This document shows positions 7,482 through 16,995 of a stretch of 64,000 bases of DNA, piece after piece. The translations under genes and the position numbers were made by a program. The stretch spans positions 1,763,501-1,827,500 of the forward strand of contig NZ_CP049869.1 of NCBI RefSeq assembly GCF_011300455.1, written 5' to 3'. Every line of letters starts with the position of its first letter. The first letter of the stretch is position 1. Source of the stretch: Sphingomonas piscis (lineage in GTDB: Bacteria; Pseudomonadota; Alphaproteobacteria; Sphingomonadales; Sphingomonadaceae). The notes beneath the pieces are model-generated. The model ran no database searches. It worked only from the letters and a program-made list of their open reading frames with translations, and was not told the DNA's origin.

Positions 7482-9284
7482 ATGTCCACTTATGCAGACC
7501 GGCTCGCAGCGCTTCGGGCGCAGCTCAGGGCCGATGGCCTTCACGGCTTCGTTGTCCCGCTCACCGACGAACATATGAGCGAATATGTCGGCACCTATGC
7601 CCAGCGGCTCGCCTGGCTGACGGGCTTCGAAGGCTCGGCGGGCTCGGCGGCGGTCCTTCCGGAGGAAGCGGCCATTTTCGTCGACGGCCGCTACACGCTC
7701 CAAGTCCGGAGCCAAGTCGACGGTGCGCACTGGAGCTACCAGTCGGTGCCGGAAACCAGCATTTCCGAATGGCTGAAGGACCATGCGCCTCAGGGTGCGC
7801 GGATCGGCTATGATCCGTGGCTGCACAGCCGCGATTGGGTGAAGAGGGCGAGGGAGGCGCTGGCTACCCGCGGCGCCCAACTGATCGCGGTCGGGCAGAA
7901 CCCGATCGACAAGATTTGGTCCGACCGGCCTGAGGCCTCCAAGGCGCGGCTGGTTACCCACCCAGACCGTTATGCTGGCAAGACCTCTGCGGAAAAGCGC
8001 GCCGACATCGCCGATTGGCTGTCGAGCAAAGGCGCCGATGCAGCCGTGCTGTCTGCGCTGGATTCGATCGCCTGGGCCTTCAACGTGCGCGGCGCCGACG
8101 TTGCACGAACGCCGGTCGCGCTCGCCTTCGCGCTTGTTCACGCGGACGGCACTGCCGACCTGTTCATAGCACCTGAGAAGGTGGACGAGGATGTTCGCCG
8201 CCATCTCGGCAATGTCGTCCGGCTGCATGATCGTTCCGAGTTCGAGACTGCCCTGGGCGCACTGAGCGGAAAGACAATTGCAGTCGACGCTGAACGGGCC
8301 GTCGCTGCGATCTTCGACGCCTTGGAGGAAGCCGGCGCAAAGATCATTGCCGTTCGCGATCCGACGGTGCTCCCCAAAGCGCTCAAGAACGCCGCCGAAA
8401 TTGCAGGTCACCGTGACGCCCAGGTCAGGGACGGTGCTGCGATCGCCCGCTTCCTGAAGTGGGTCGAGGAGGAAGCGGTCGGGGGCGACCTCGACGAACT
8501 GACTGCCTCGGACCGGCTCGAGGCCTTGCGCCGCGAAGACCTGGACCTGCGCGACCTGTCGTTCGACTCCATCTCGGGTGCCGGGCCCAACGGCGCCATC
8601 GTCCATTATCGCTCCAGCGAGAAAACCAACCGCAAGCTGGAAGCCGGCTCGCTCTACCTGATCGACTCGGGCGGTCAGTATCTGGGCGGCACCACCGACA
8701 TCACCAGGACGGTTGCGATCGGCACCCCTACCGACGAAATGCGGGATCGCTTCACGCGCGTGCTCAAGGGCCACATCGCCGTGGCGACAGCGATCTTCCC
8801 GCGCGGCACGCGCGGAAGCCAACTCGACAGCTTCGCCCGGCGCCCCTTGTGGGAGGCGGGCCTCGATTACGCTCACGGCACAGGCCACGGCGTCGGCAGC
8901 TTCCTGTCCGTGCATGAAGGGCCCCAGCGTATTTCGCCGGTCGGGAGCGCGCAGAGCGGCGGCGACGAGCCGCTTCAGCCTGGCATGATCCTTTCCAACG
9001 AGCCGGGCTATTATAAGACCGGGGAGTACGGCATCCGGATCGAAAATCTGGTGCTGGTCGTCGAACGGCCGCTCGCGGGCGCGGAGAAGCCGACCCTCGG
9101 CTTCGAGACGCTGACCTTTGCACCGATCGACCGCCGCCTGATCGTGGCCGACATGTTGAGCCCGCAGGAGCTTGGCTGGCTCAACAACTACCACGCCGAG
9201 GTACGGGCCAAGATCGGTCCGGAGCTTGGTGATGCGGAACGTGCCTGGCTCGATCAGGCATGCGCCCCCATCGGCGCCGCATGA
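7482..9284 (+). CDS. pepP: Xaa-Pro aminopeptidase (M24B)
   Basis: Removes N-terminal residues that precede proline, in the cytoplasm. The 600 aa product has two creatinase-like N-terminal domains (about 1-300), a pita-bread catalytic domain (about 310-540) and a short C-terminal domain, as in the longer eukaryote-like aminopeptidase P group. Expected metal ligands are present: Asp395 and Asp406 (DSGGQYLGGTTD), His469 (HGTGHGVG), Glu507 (SNEPGYY) and Glu521 (IRIENLVLV). The TGA overlaps the next start as ATGA, so it is coupled to the cupin gene. Confidence 0.93.
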   Translation: MSTYADRLAALRAQLRADGLHGFVVPLTDEHMSEYVGTYAQRLAWLTGFEGSAGSAAVLPEEAAIFVDGRYTLQVRSQVDGAHWSYQSVPETSISEWLKDHAPQGARIGYDPWLHSRDWVKRAREALATRGAQLIAVGQNPIDKIWSDRPEASKARLVTHPDRYAGKTSAEKRADIADWLSSKGADAAVLSALDSIAWAFNVRGADVARTPVALAFALVHADGTADLFIAPEKVDEDVRRHLGNVVRLHDRSEFETALGALSGKTIAVDAERAVAAIFDALEEAGAKIIAVRDPTVLPKALKNAAEIAGHRDAQVRDGAAIARFLKWVEEEAVGGDLDELTASDRLEALRREDLDLRDLSFDSISGAGPNGAIVHYRSSEKTNRKLEAGSLYLIDSGGQYLGGTTDITRTVAIGTPTDEMRDRFTRVLKGHIAVATAIFPRGTRGSQLDSFARRPLWEAGLDYAHGTGHGVGSFLSVHEGPQRISPVGSAQSGGDEPLQPGMILSNEPGYYKTGEYGIRIENLVLVVERPLAGAEKPTLGFETLTFAPIDRRLIVADMLSPQELGWLNNYHAEVRAKIGPELGDAERAWLDQACAPIGAA

Positions 9285-9681
9285 CGGCGCGGTCGCTCGA
9301 GCGCTTTCCCCTACATCTGGGGCTGGGTGGAACCGCCGTTCCGCAGCCGGAGATGGGCGGGCCGGAGTGGTACGAGGCGTACGGCGATCGAACTGCAGGG
9401 GACGGCCGTGATGGGCGGCTGGTCAGCCTGTTCAGCTTCTCGGAGAGCTGGAGCAGTTGGGAAATGCACCCGTCAGGGGATGAGGTCGTGATGTGCTTGT
9501 CGGGCAGCATGACGCTGCACCAGCAGCGCGCGGACGGGAGCCCCACCACGACGGTGCTGAACCAAGGGGAATATGCGATCAACCCGCCGGGCGTCTGGCA
9601 CACCGCTGATGCGGACGGGCCGGTGACTGCCCTGTTCATAACCCCTGGCGAGGGCACGACCCACAAGGCCAGGGAGGGGAA

Positions 9682-9703
<22 letters not shown>
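9281..9703 (+). CDS. Cupin-domain protein
   Basis: A 140 aa small beta-barrel protein. The motif WEMHPSGDEVVMCLSG carries the first cupin metal site (H, E) and NPPGVWHTADAD the second (H). The start ATG overlaps the pepP stop; upstream codons in the same frame are ignored because of this coupling. The enzymatic role is unknown. The last seven codons and the stop lie on the antisense strand of the tRNA-Thr gene (9682-9756), so the C-terminus ends inside a tRNA. Confidence 0.85.
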
Positions 9704-9756
<53 letters not shown>

Positions 9757-9769
9757 AATTTCCCGGAGG

Positions 9770-9937
9770 GTGGCGCGCCTATGGCGGTCACGGCCTCGCA
9801 CTGTCAAGCCAAAGCCGGTGAAGCCGAAGGATGAAAAAGCCGAGCGGCTCGCGGCGGCGCTGCGCGAGAACCTCCGGCGGCGGAAGGCGCAGGCGCGGCA
9901 GTTGAACGAGGCTGACCCGCAGCCCGATCAGGAATAG
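9770..9937 (+). CDS. Small highly charged helical protein
   Basis: An open frame ending KPKDEKAERLAAALRENLRR, then RKAQARQLNEADPQPDQE and a TAG that overlaps the PhyH gene end by 10 bases. The charged helix, rich in Lys, Arg, Ala and Glu, resembles very short conserved proteins I associate with sphingomonads. The start is unclear: GTG 9770 abuts a GGAGG sequence with no spacer, and GTG 9818 gives a 39 aa version starting VKPKDEKAERL. No function can be proposed. Confidence 0.45.
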   Translation: MARLWRSRPRTVKPKPVKPKDEKAERLAAALRENLRRRKAQARQLNEADPQPDQE

Positions 9938-10755
9938 TCGGGCTCCAGCAGTCCTTCGATGACATGGTGCTGGATCACCGTCTCGAGGTCGTCCGTCACC
10001 CGGTAGGTCAGGTGATCGCGCACCTGCGGCGGCAGACTGTCGAGGTAAGCACGGGTGACCTGAAGGTCATGGTGGTGGGCGTTGGTGGCGTCGGGCGCAT
10101 CGACGCCGATCACCAGAACCGGCCGAGCTTCGTTCGATCGGTTGGCAGTGCCGCGGTGGATGGTAAGCGCCGAACGGGCCGAGATGTCGCCGCGCTGCGG
10201 CATCTTCTGAACCGCCCGGTCGATATAGCGGCCCCACAAGCTCTTGTCCGGGAACATGCCGTCCTTGGCGTCCGGAATTGCGTCCCACTGCGTACCGGGC
10301 GCGATCTCGAAGGGGCCATGCTCGGGCCGCGTGTCGATGCAGGTGAGATTGAAGGCCAGACTGTTCAGCCGACGCCCTGTCAGCGTCGCCTCGGGCGCGC
10401 GAAAGTCGCGGTGCCACGGCTGGTCCTGCGCGCCGGGGAAGGGGATGTCGAAGCCGACTTCGACGATCTTGTAGTCGGGCCCGAGCACGGCCTCGCACAC
10501 CGCCATGAACCAGGGGTGCGTCGCAATGTCGACGAAGCCGCTGATCCGCTCGGGATGACATTCGACATAGAAGCGCTGGGGGCCGCGGGGGAGCGCGCCG
10601 CCGGGCGTCGCCTGAGCTTCCTCGAACAGCGCCATGATCTCGCGTCCGAGATTGTCCGCCCATTGCGTGCTGTAGGCGCCTTTGCAGGCAATGATCCCGT
10701 CGCCGTACAAGCCTCCCATGATGGAGGCGACGTCAAACTGCGCTTCGTCACTCAC
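9928..10755 (-). CDS. Phytanoyl-CoA dioxygenase (PhyH) family protein
   Basis: A 275 aa Fe(II)/2-oxoglutarate-dependent dioxygenase with the double-stranded beta-helix fold. The iron site HxD is in QPWHRDFRAPEA, and the distal His is probably in ALTIHRGTANRS, followed by the Arg that binds 2-oxoglutarate. PhyH relatives hydroxylate lipids, ectoine or small metabolites; the substrate here is not predictable. It is divergent from the threonine aldolase gene and convergent with a tiny ORF. Confidence 0.85.
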   Translation of the reverse strand: MSDEAQFDVASIMGGLYGDGIIACKGAYSTQWADNLGREIMALFEEAQATPGGALPRGPQRFYVECHPERISGFVDIATHPWFMAVCEAVLGPDYKIVEVGFDIPFPGAQDQPWHRDFRAPEATLTGRRLNSLAFNLTCIDTRPEHGPFEIAPGTQWDAIPDAKDGMFPDKSLWGRYIDRAVQKMPQRGDISARSALTIHRGTANRSNEARPVLVIGVDAPDATNAHHHDLQVTRAYLDSLPPQVRDHLTYRVTDDLETVIQHHVIEGLLEPDYS

Positions 10756-10819
10756 GTGCGGCTCCTTGCGGTCGAAAGCTGCTTGCCTTGATCCTACCGA
10801 TCCGCTTGGAACGCCTCAA

Positions 10820-11821
10820 ATGCGCTTCTTTTCCGACAACGCCGCTGCCGCCCATCCGGCGGTGATCGACGCGATCGCCGAATCGAACCGGCTCGACACC
10901 GCTTACGACGGCGATTCATGGAGCCAGTGCCTGGACGCAGCCTTTTCGGAGCTGTTCGAAACCGACGTGCGCGCATTATGGGTGGCGACGGGGACGGCCG
11001 CCAACTGCCTGGCCCTGGCGACGTTATGCCCATCCTACGGCGCCATACTATGTCATCGGGATGCGCATATCGAGAATGACGAGGCGGGGGCGCCGGCGCT
11101 GTTTACGGGCGGCGCCAAGCTGACCCTGCTCGACGGCGAAGGTGCGAAGCTCCTCCCGGAAACGGTCGAGGCGGCCTGCGCCCGGGTGCGCAAGGATGTG
11201 CATCAGGTCCAGCCGCGGGCGCTGTCGATTACCAATGCGACGGAATATGGCCTGTCTTACCGAGCTTCGGAGGTCGCTGCGATCGGCGACGCGGCCCGGC
11301 GACATGGGCTTGGCCTCCACATGGACGGTGCCCGCTTCGCTAATGCCGTGGCGTTTACTGGCGAAAGCCCGGCAAACCTGACCTGGCGCGCAGGCGTGGA
11401 CGCGTTGAGCTTCGGCTTCGTCAAGAACGGCGGGCTTAATGCCGAGGCGCTGATCTTCTTCCGGCGCGAATTGGCGGACGAGGCGGTGGTCATGCGCAAG
11501 CGGTCGGGCCACCTTTTCTCCAAGGGCAGAAGCCTCGCAGCCCAGTTGTTGGCGATGCTGGATGGCGACCTGTGGATGGAGAATGGCCGCAAGGCCAATG
11601 CGGCGGCACAGCGGATGGCAACGGCGGCACCCGATCGGCTGGTCCATCCCGTTGAGGCGAATGAAGTCTTCCTTAGGATGACGTCCGATGAGGCGGCAGC
11701 GCTCCGCGCGCAGGGCTTCGACTTTTACGACTGGGGTGTTGGCGAAATCCGCCTGGTGACCAGTTGGAATTCGGACGACACGGCGGTGGCCAAGCTGTCC
11801 GCCGCAATCGCCAGTCTGTGA
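10820..11821 (+). CDS. ltaE: Low-specificity L-threonine aldolase
   Basis: A PLP enzyme splitting threonine/allo-threonine into glycine and acetaldehyde. The 333 aa length is typical. The N-terminal FFSDNAAAAHPAV, the HMDGARFANA segment and the Schiff-base lysine Lys202 (LSFGFVKNGG) fit the beta-eliminating lyase family. Usual bacterial enzymes start RFxSDN, which supports ATG 10820 over longer frames. The stop overlaps the start of the transporter gene (GTGA), so the two are coupled. Confidence 0.9.
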   Translation: MRFFSDNAAAAHPAVIDAIAESNRLDTAYDGDSWSQCLDAAFSELFETDVRALWVATGTAANCLALATLCPSYGAILCHRDAHIENDEAGAPALFTGGAKLTLLDGEGAKLLPETVEAACARVRKDVHQVQPRALSITNATEYGLSYRASEVAAIGDAARRHGLGLHMDGARFANAVAFTGESPANLTWRAGVDALSFGFVKNGGLNAEALIFFRRELADEAVVMRKRSGHLFSKGRSLAAQLLAMLDGDLWMENGRKANAAAQRMATAAPDRLVHPVEANEVFLRMTSDEAAALRAQGFDFYDWGVGEIRLVTSWNSDDTAVAKLSAAIASL

Positions 11822-12746
11822 GTAGCGAGCAACGGTCGACGCTCGTCGCCGTCGTCATCCCGTTCGTCATCTTCACCGCCATCTGGGGCTCGACCTGGAT
11901 CGTGATCCGCGACCAGCTCGTCCACGTTCCGGCGCAATGGTCCGTGGCGTACCGCTTCGTCATCGCTGCCGTCGCGATGGCGGCGCTGACGCTTTACCGC
12001 GGAGAGACGCTCCGCCTGGACCGGCCCGGCATCAAGGCCGCGGCGGTCATCGGCATCAGCCAGTTCGTGGTGAACTTCAACGGGGTCTACATCGCCGAGC
12101 GGTTCATCACCTCCGGCCTGGTTGCGACCGTGTTCGCCCTGCTGCTCATTCCCAACACCCTGCTCGCCTGGGCGATGCTCGGTCAGCGTCCGAGCCGTCG
12201 CTTTCTCCTGTGGTCGATCCCATCAGTCGCGGGCGTGCTGCTGCTGTTCGCTCATGAATTGGGCGAGCATCCGACCGAACTGAACCGGATCGCGTTGGGC
12301 ATAGCGTTCACGTTCATCGGAATCATGGGCGCGTCCTTCGCCAACGTTTACCAGGCGCAGGACAAAGTGAAACGCTACGGCCTGTTCGCCCTCCTCGCAT
12401 GGTCGATGGCGATTGGCGCATTGTGCGACGCGCTTCTCGCCTTTCTCATCGCCGGCCCGCCGGTGATCGAGGCGCGCCCAGGATACTGGATCGGCCTGCT
12501 CTATCTTGCGCTCGCCGCGTCGGCTTTGGCGTTCAGCCTTTACTTTCCCGTCGTGCGGCGGATCGGCCCGGCCCGCGCGGCTTATTCCAGCGTCACCGTC
12601 CCGCTGATCGCCATGAGCTTTTCTACCTGGCTAGAAGATTATCGCTGGACCCCCTGACGATCGCCGGCGTGACGCTCGCGCTTGGCGGCATGTTCGGCGC
12701 ACTGAGCAGCGGCAGGCCGCGTGTACCCGCGCCGGACGCGGCATAA
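11818..12746 (+). pseudogene. EamA/DMT-family transporter, frameshifted near 3' end
   Basis: A drug/metabolite exporter with ten predicted membrane helices in two EamA repeats (first helix TAIWGSTWIVIRDQL; second repeat from about residue 160). The frame stops at 12657 after EDYRWTP. The missing last helix, TIAGVTLALGGMFGAL, lies in the next frame. Adding one C to the C5 run at 12650-12654 gives a continuous 309 aa protein. GTG 11818 overlaps the aldolase stop, hinting at amino-acid or acetaldehyde-related export, which is only a guess. The break is most likely a sequencing error. Confidence 0.8.
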
Positions 12747-12751
12747 CGGTT

Positions 12752-12769
12752 CGACTCACCGGAGAGTCG
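12752..12769 (+). terminator. Weak hairpin after transporter gene
   Basis: A six-base stem CGACTC/GAGTCG with loop ACCGGA lies five bases after the transporter stop. No T tract follows, so it may be only an RNA 3'-end stabiliser or chance. Confidence 0.25.
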
Positions 12770-12803
12770 GTTCGGCGCACAGCGGGAATCCTTACCGGCG
12801 CTC

Positions 12804-13043
12804 GTGGATTCCAGCGGTGTGGAAAGCTCAGTGATCCGTGGCGCATGGTACCGGCCCGACCAGGCGGAACTCGACCTGCTGTTCGTCAGCGGCCGCCGGT
12901 ACGTCTATTCGGACGTGCCGCCCGAGGTGGCGCAAGGATTTGCCGCGGCCGCGTCCAAGGGCGTCTTCTACAACCGGACTATCCGCAACGCCTTTCCTTG
13001 CCGCGAAGTCAGCAGGAGACGGCGTCGCATCGTCCCGGGCTGA
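12804..13043 (+). CDS. KTSC-domain protein
   Basis: A 79 aa protein. The central region RYVYSDVPPEVAQGF, then SKGVFYNRTIRNAF, matches the KTSC domain, here with SKG followed by FYN, found in small bacterial proteins and some RNA-ligase contexts. The basic tail SRRRRRIVPG may bind nucleic acid. The start is GTG 12804. It appears to be a single-gene unit. Confidence 0.75.
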   Translation: MDSSGVESSVIRGAWYRPDQAELDLLFVSGRRYVYSDVPPEVAQGFAAAASKGVFYNRTIRNAFPCREVSRRRRRIVPG

Positions 13044-13124
13044 GGCGGGTGCGCAAGCAACGGAACCGCGCTGCACGATCTTCGTTCGTTACGCGATTGC
13101 AACAGCCTCAACAGGGAGGACGAC

Positions 13125-13334
13125 ATGGTTGATCCGGATCGCGATACGGTTGAGCGCGAACATACAACGATTGTGGAAACCGGCGGGGATCGCGGCGGTG
13201 GCGGCGTGCTTGCCGTTGTGCTGCTCATCATCGCCGTTCTGGTGCTTCTGTTCCTCTTCCGCGACCAGCTCGGTTTCGGAAGCGAGACGACGGAAGTGAA
13301 GGTTCCCGACTCGATCAACGTCAACGTCAACTAA
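13125..13334 (+). CDS. Small single-span membrane protein
   Basis: A 69 aa protein with a charged N-terminus (MVDPDRDTVEREH), a glycine stretch, one transmembrane helix (about 28-47, VLAVVLLIIAVLVLLFLF) and a short polar tail ending SINVNVN. It has an excellent AGGGAGGACGAC ribosome site and a strong terminator just after it, so it is expressed as its own unit. The family is not recognised. Confidence 0.7.
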   Translation: MVDPDRDTVEREHTTIVETGGDRGGGGVLAVVLLIIAVLVLLFLFRDQLGFGSETTEVKVPDSINVNVN

Positions 13335-13368
13335 GCCTTCGGCGCGGGATGCGAGTCCCTGCGCACGG

Positions 13369-13403
13369 CGGGCGCGGTTCCTTCACTGGAACCGCGCCCG
13401 TTT
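13369..13403 (+). terminator. Strong intrinsic terminator
   Basis: A perfect 13-base stem, 13369-13381 with 13388-13400, surrounds loop TTCACT and is followed by TTTGAGTTT. It lies 35 bases after the small membrane protein gene and ahead of hmgA, so it isolates the tyrosine catabolic operon. Confidence 0.8.
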
Positions 13404-13436
13404 GAGTTTGAATTCGGCGGGGTTTAGGTGCGGTCC

Positions 13437-14714
13437 ATGACGCATTCCTATCTGACCGGCTTCGGCAGTCACTTCGAGACGGAGGCGGTGGCCGGCGCAT
13501 TGCCGAAGGGGCGCAACAGCCCGCAGCGTCCAGCCTTCGGCCTGTACGCCGAACAATTGTCCGGTTCGGCGTTCACGGCGCCGCGCCACGAGAATCGCCG
13601 CAGCTGGCTCTACCGTGTGCGGCCGACCGCCGACCATCGGCCGTTCCGACCATATGAAGACGTACCCCTCTTCGGAGCGCCGCCAAGCGCGGCGCCGCTT
13701 GCGCCGAACCGGTTGCGGTGGGACCCGCCTTCGGACTTGCCCGGCGGTGACTTCATCGACGGACTCGCAACCATCCTGCACGCGCGGGAGCCACAGGAAC
13801 TGGAAGGCTGCGCGCTGCACTTGTACCGCGCAACGCGGAGCATGGGTTCCCGCGTGTTCGTGGATGCCGACGGTGAGATCCTGATCATCCCGCAGCAGGG
13901 CGCATTGCTGATCGAGACCGAGCTTGGCCGGATGGATGTTGCCCCGGGCTCGATCGCGCTCATTCCCCGGGGACTGAAGTTCCGCGTGCAGCTGAACGAG
14001 GGTGAAGCGCGCGGCTACCTCGCCGAAAATTACGGAGCGCCGTTCCGTTTGCCGGATCTCGGTCCGATCGGGTCGAACGGCTTGGCCAACCCACGCGATT
14101 TCGAGAGTCCCGGCGCGTGGTACGAGGACGTGCAAGGGCCGATCGAAGTGGTTCAGAAGTTCCTCGGCAAGCTGTGGGTTACGGAGCTCGACCATTCGCC
14201 GCTCGACGTCGTGGCCTGGCACGGCAATCTCGCGCCCTGCCGCTATGACTTGTCGCGTTTCAACGTCATGGGGACGGTAAGCTTCGACCATCCCGATCCC
14301 AGCATCTTCACGGTGCTGACCAGTCCCAGCAACGTGCACGGTCGCGCCAATGCCGACTTCGTGATCTTTCCGCCGCGCTGGATGGTGGCGGAGGACACGT
14401 TCCGGCCCCCCTGGTTCCACCGCAACGTGATGAGCGAAGCGATGGGGCTGATCCACGGGGCCTACGACGCGAAGGCGGACGGCTTCGCGCCGGGCGGCTT
14501 GTCACTGCACAATATGATGAGCGGACACGGGCCCGACGTGGACAGCTGGCGCAAGGCGAGCGAGGCGGAACTGAAACCGCACAGGATTGAAGGAACCATG
14601 GCGTTCATGGTCGAGACCTGCTGGCCCTACCGTCCGACCGACTGGGCGCTTGAGCGGGCGCAACCGGATTATGACAACAGCTGGAGCGGCTTCCCGCCGG
14701 CGACATTGCCATGA
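13437..14714 (+). CDS. hmgA: Homogentisate 1,2-dioxygenase
   Basis: Opens the ring of homogentisate to maleylacetoacetate in phenylalanine/tyrosine catabolism, using non-haem Fe(II). The 425 aa product has the family N-terminus [19 protein letters not shown], the central cupin-like core and the C-terminal segment [13 protein letters not shown]. The iron-site histidine/glutamate region falls in [16 protein letters not shown] to [13 protein letters not shown] 13437 is chosen; GTG 13428 is an in-frame alternative. Its stop overlaps the fahA start as ATGA. No maleylacetoacetate isomerase is in the window, so it must be encoded elsewhere. Confidence 0.95.
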   Translation: MTHSYLTGFGSHFETEAVAGALPKGRNSPQRPAFGLYAEQLSGSAFTAPRHENRRSWLYRVRPTADHRPFRPYEDVPLFGAPPSAAPLAPNRLRWDPPSDLPGGDFIDGLATILHAREPQELEGCALHLYRATRSMGSRVFVDADGEILIIPQQGALLIETELGRMDVAPGSIALIPRGLKFRVQLNEGEARGYLAENYGAPFRLPDLGPIGSNGLANPRDFESPGAWYEDVQGPIEVVQKFLGKLWVTELDHSPLDVVAWHGNLAPCRYDLSRFNVMGTVSFDHPDPSIFTVLTSPSNVHGRANADFVIFPPRWMVAEDTFRPPWFHRNVMSEAMGLIHGAYDAKADGFAPGGLSLHNMMSGHGPDVDSWRKASEAELKPHRIEGTMAFMVETCWPYRPTDWALERAQPDYDNSWSGFPPATLP

Positions 14715-15997
14715 ACCGTTTGGACGAGACCCATGATACAAAGCGGGTGAGCTGGGTTCCGGGCGCGGAACCTGGATCGGACTTTCCAATCCAGAATTTG
14801 CCGATCGGCATCTTCTCGTCGGACGGTGAAGAGCGCCGCGCCGGAATCGCGATCGGAAGTCACATCCTTGACCTCGCCGCTGCCGCCGACCTGCTCGATC
14901 CAACATGGGCGAGGGACTTTGCACAGCCGGTGCTCAACAGCTGGCTCTCGCGCGGTCCTGCGGACCACCGTGAGTTGCGGCTCCGCCTGTCTCAATTGCT
15001 GAGCGATCCCGGTCGGCGCGACGCGGTTGAACCTTTTCTGGTGCCTCAGGTCGAGGCACGGATGCACCTGCCCTGCCTGATCGGCGACTACACGGATTTT
15101 TACGTCGGCATTCACCATGCGACCAACGTCGGCAGGCAGTTCCGGCCTGACAACCCACTGCTGCCCAACTACAAATATGTGCCGATCGGCTATCACGGCC
15201 GGGCAAGTTCGGTGCGCGCCTCGGGCCAGCCGGTTGTTCGTCCATCCGGCCAGCGAAAACCGCCGGAGGCCGACGCACCCGAATATGGTCCCAGCCGCAG
15301 GCTCGATTACGAGTTGGAACTCGGTCTATGGATCGGCCGCGGCAACGACCTCGGTCAACCGATACCGATCGGCGAGGCGGCGGGCCACATCGCCGGCTAT
15401 TGCCTGTTGAACGACTGGTCGGCGCGAGACCTGCAGGCATGGGAATATCAGCCGCTGGGTCCCTTTCTCGCCAAGAACTTTCTGACGTCGGTCAGTCCTT
15501 GGATCGTGACCGCCGAGGCGCTTGCGCCATTTCGTAAAGCGATTCCTCCCCGCCCGGATGGAGATCCGCAACCGCTCCCGTACCTGAAGGACGCTGCCGA
15601 CACGGAGGCGGGAGCGATCGGCATCCAGCTGGAGGTGACCTTGTCGACCGAGCGGATGCGCGCGGAGGGCGTGCCGCCGCACGTGCTGTCACGCGGCAGC
15701 GCCGATTCCGCAATGTACTGGAGCGCGGCTCAGATCGTCACCCACCACGCCTCCAACGGCTGCAACCTTCAGCCGGGCGACCTCATCGGCACCGGCACCT
15801 TGTCGACGGCGGACGACTATGGTCTCGGCTCGCTCCTGGAAATCAGTCGTGGCGGCAAGCAGCCGGTAACGCTCGCAACGGGGGAGACCCGCTGTTTCCT
15901 CGAGGATGGGGATGAACTTTCCATGCGCGGCTGGTGCGAAGCCGATGGTGCAGTCCGGATCGGTCTTGGCGAGTGCGTCGGGCGTGTGATCGGCTGA
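14711..15997 (+). CDS. fahA: Fumarylacetoacetase
   Basis: Hydrolyses fumarylacetoacetate to fumarate and acetoacetate, the last step of tyrosine breakdown. The 428 aa length and two-domain layout fit: an SH3-like N-terminal domain (about 1-120), then the mixed beta-roll catalytic domain. The motif [16 protein letters not shown] bears the Asp metal ligand and catalytic His; later motifs are [15 protein letters not shown] and [19 protein letters not shown]. It is translationally coupled to hmgA. Confidence 0.95.
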   Translation: MNRLDETHDTKRVSWVPGAEPGSDFPIQNLPIGIFSSDGEERRAGIAIGSHILDLAAAADLLDPTWARDFAQPVLNSWLSRGPADHRELRLRLSQLLSDPGRRDAVEPFLVPQVEARMHLPCLIGDYTDFYVGIHHATNVGRQFRPDNPLLPNYKYVPIGYHGRASSVRASGQPVVRPSGQRKPPEADAPEYGPSRRLDYELELGLWIGRGNDLGQPIPIGEAAGHIAGYCLLNDWSARDLQAWEYQPLGPFLAKNFLTSVSPWIVTAEALAPFRKAIPPRPDGDPQPLPYLKDAADTEAGAIGIQLEVTLSTERMRAEGVPPHVLSRGSADSAMYWSAAQIVTHHASNGCNLQPGDLIGTGTLSTADDYGLGSLLEISRGGKQPVTLATGETRCFLEDGDELSMRGWCEADGAVRIGLGECVGRVIG

Positions 15998-16154
15998 TAT
16001 CTCAAAGCAATCGCATGGAGGGTGCGCCGGCCGCGGTGTGCTTCGCCAGCCTGACTTGAACACGAGATAATCTGCGGGATGCGCCTTCCTCTACCGGTCG
16101 CGCAATCTGCTCAGTTCTTATAGGTGCACAGGCGCGACGGAGTTTCTTGCCGAC

Positions 16155-16976
16155 ATGGGTTTACTAGATTGGACATCGTCGGCGGCCCGCGTCGCGGATG
16201 TCAAACGCAGAACCATCATCGCGTTTGGGGACAGCCACACGGATTCCTTGCGGCGGGCAGTGGCAGGCCGGACCCTGCTCGGTCAGCCGGCACCGGTGAC
16301 CGTTCTCCGACAATATAAAGAGAAGAAGGGGGTCGCCATTGGCGATCTAAGCTTCGAGCATCTTCTTCGCCGAATTGCGAAGCTCGGCCCCGATGACATT
16401 GTCCTGTCGATGATCGGGGGAAGTCAGTACGCCGTCTTCAGCACGGTGCAGCATCCTCAGCCGTTCGATTTCTACGTCACGAACGGCAGCATCGAGCCTG
16501 ACCCAGAAGCGCAGATCATCCCGTTTCGAACGCTTGAAGAATTCTTCGCCACAACCGTGTTGGACGGAGCAAGCCTGGACGACGGCGGCAAGATCAGAGG
16601 CGATCGCCAGAGACTGGAAGCGGTGAAATCGGGAACTCAGGCCCAGGTCATCCACCTTCTTCCGCCACCCCCAGCGTACGATAACGAAAATATCGCGCGT
16701 CGCCATGAAAACCTGTTCGCCGACGGCATTCGCGACTTCGGCGTTGCGCCGCCGGAACTTCGGCTGAAGTTCTGGTCGTTGCAGGCCGACATTTTGACGC
16801 GATTTTGTGCGAATCACGGGATCGAGCTGATGCCGCCTCCCGGCAAAGCCACATCGAATGGCTATTTGCGGCCGGAATATCACCACGGCGGAGCACACGC
16901 TAACCAGGCTTATGGAGAGCTTCTGCTGCAGGCGGTCGAAGCAAGATTACGGACGGATGACAGCAAAATCGGATGA
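16155..16976 (+). CDS. SGNH-hydrolase-like protein, paralogue 1
   Basis: A 273 aa protein with a GDSH signature near the N-terminus (IIAFGDSHTDSL, Ser27) that resembles block I of SGNH/GDSL hydrolases. Other conserved stretches are LGPDDIVLSMIGGSQYAVFS, VQHPQPFDF, VIHLLPPPPAY and PPELRLKFWSLQ. A paralogue lies at 46094-46885. In that copy the C-terminal block V reads DATHAN, giving the Asp-x-x-His dyad; here it reads GGAHAN, so the Asp is missing. It may be an inactive or altered member. It has no signal peptide and is convergent with a GT61-like gene, which suggests a glycan-related role. Confidence 0.65.
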   Translation: MGLLDWTSSAARVADVKRRTIIAFGDSHTDSLRRAVAGRTLLGQPAPVTVLRQYKEKKGVAIGDLSFEHLLRRIAKLGPDDIVLSMIGGSQYAVFSTVQHPQPFDFYVTNGSIEPDPEAQIIPFRTLEEFFATTVLDGASLDDGGKIRGDRQRLEAVKSGTQAQVIHLLPPPPAYDNENIARRHENLFADGIRDFGVAPPELRLKFWSLQADILTRFCANHGIELMPPPGKATSNGYLRPEYHHGGAHANQAYGELLLQAVEARLRTDDSKIG

Positions 16977-16995
16977 GCAGTCGGATTTGGACGCG

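Noticed and set aside
7389..9194. 601-codon open frame on the minus strand
   Set aside because: Antisense shadow of pepP, whose complete metal site is on the plus strand.
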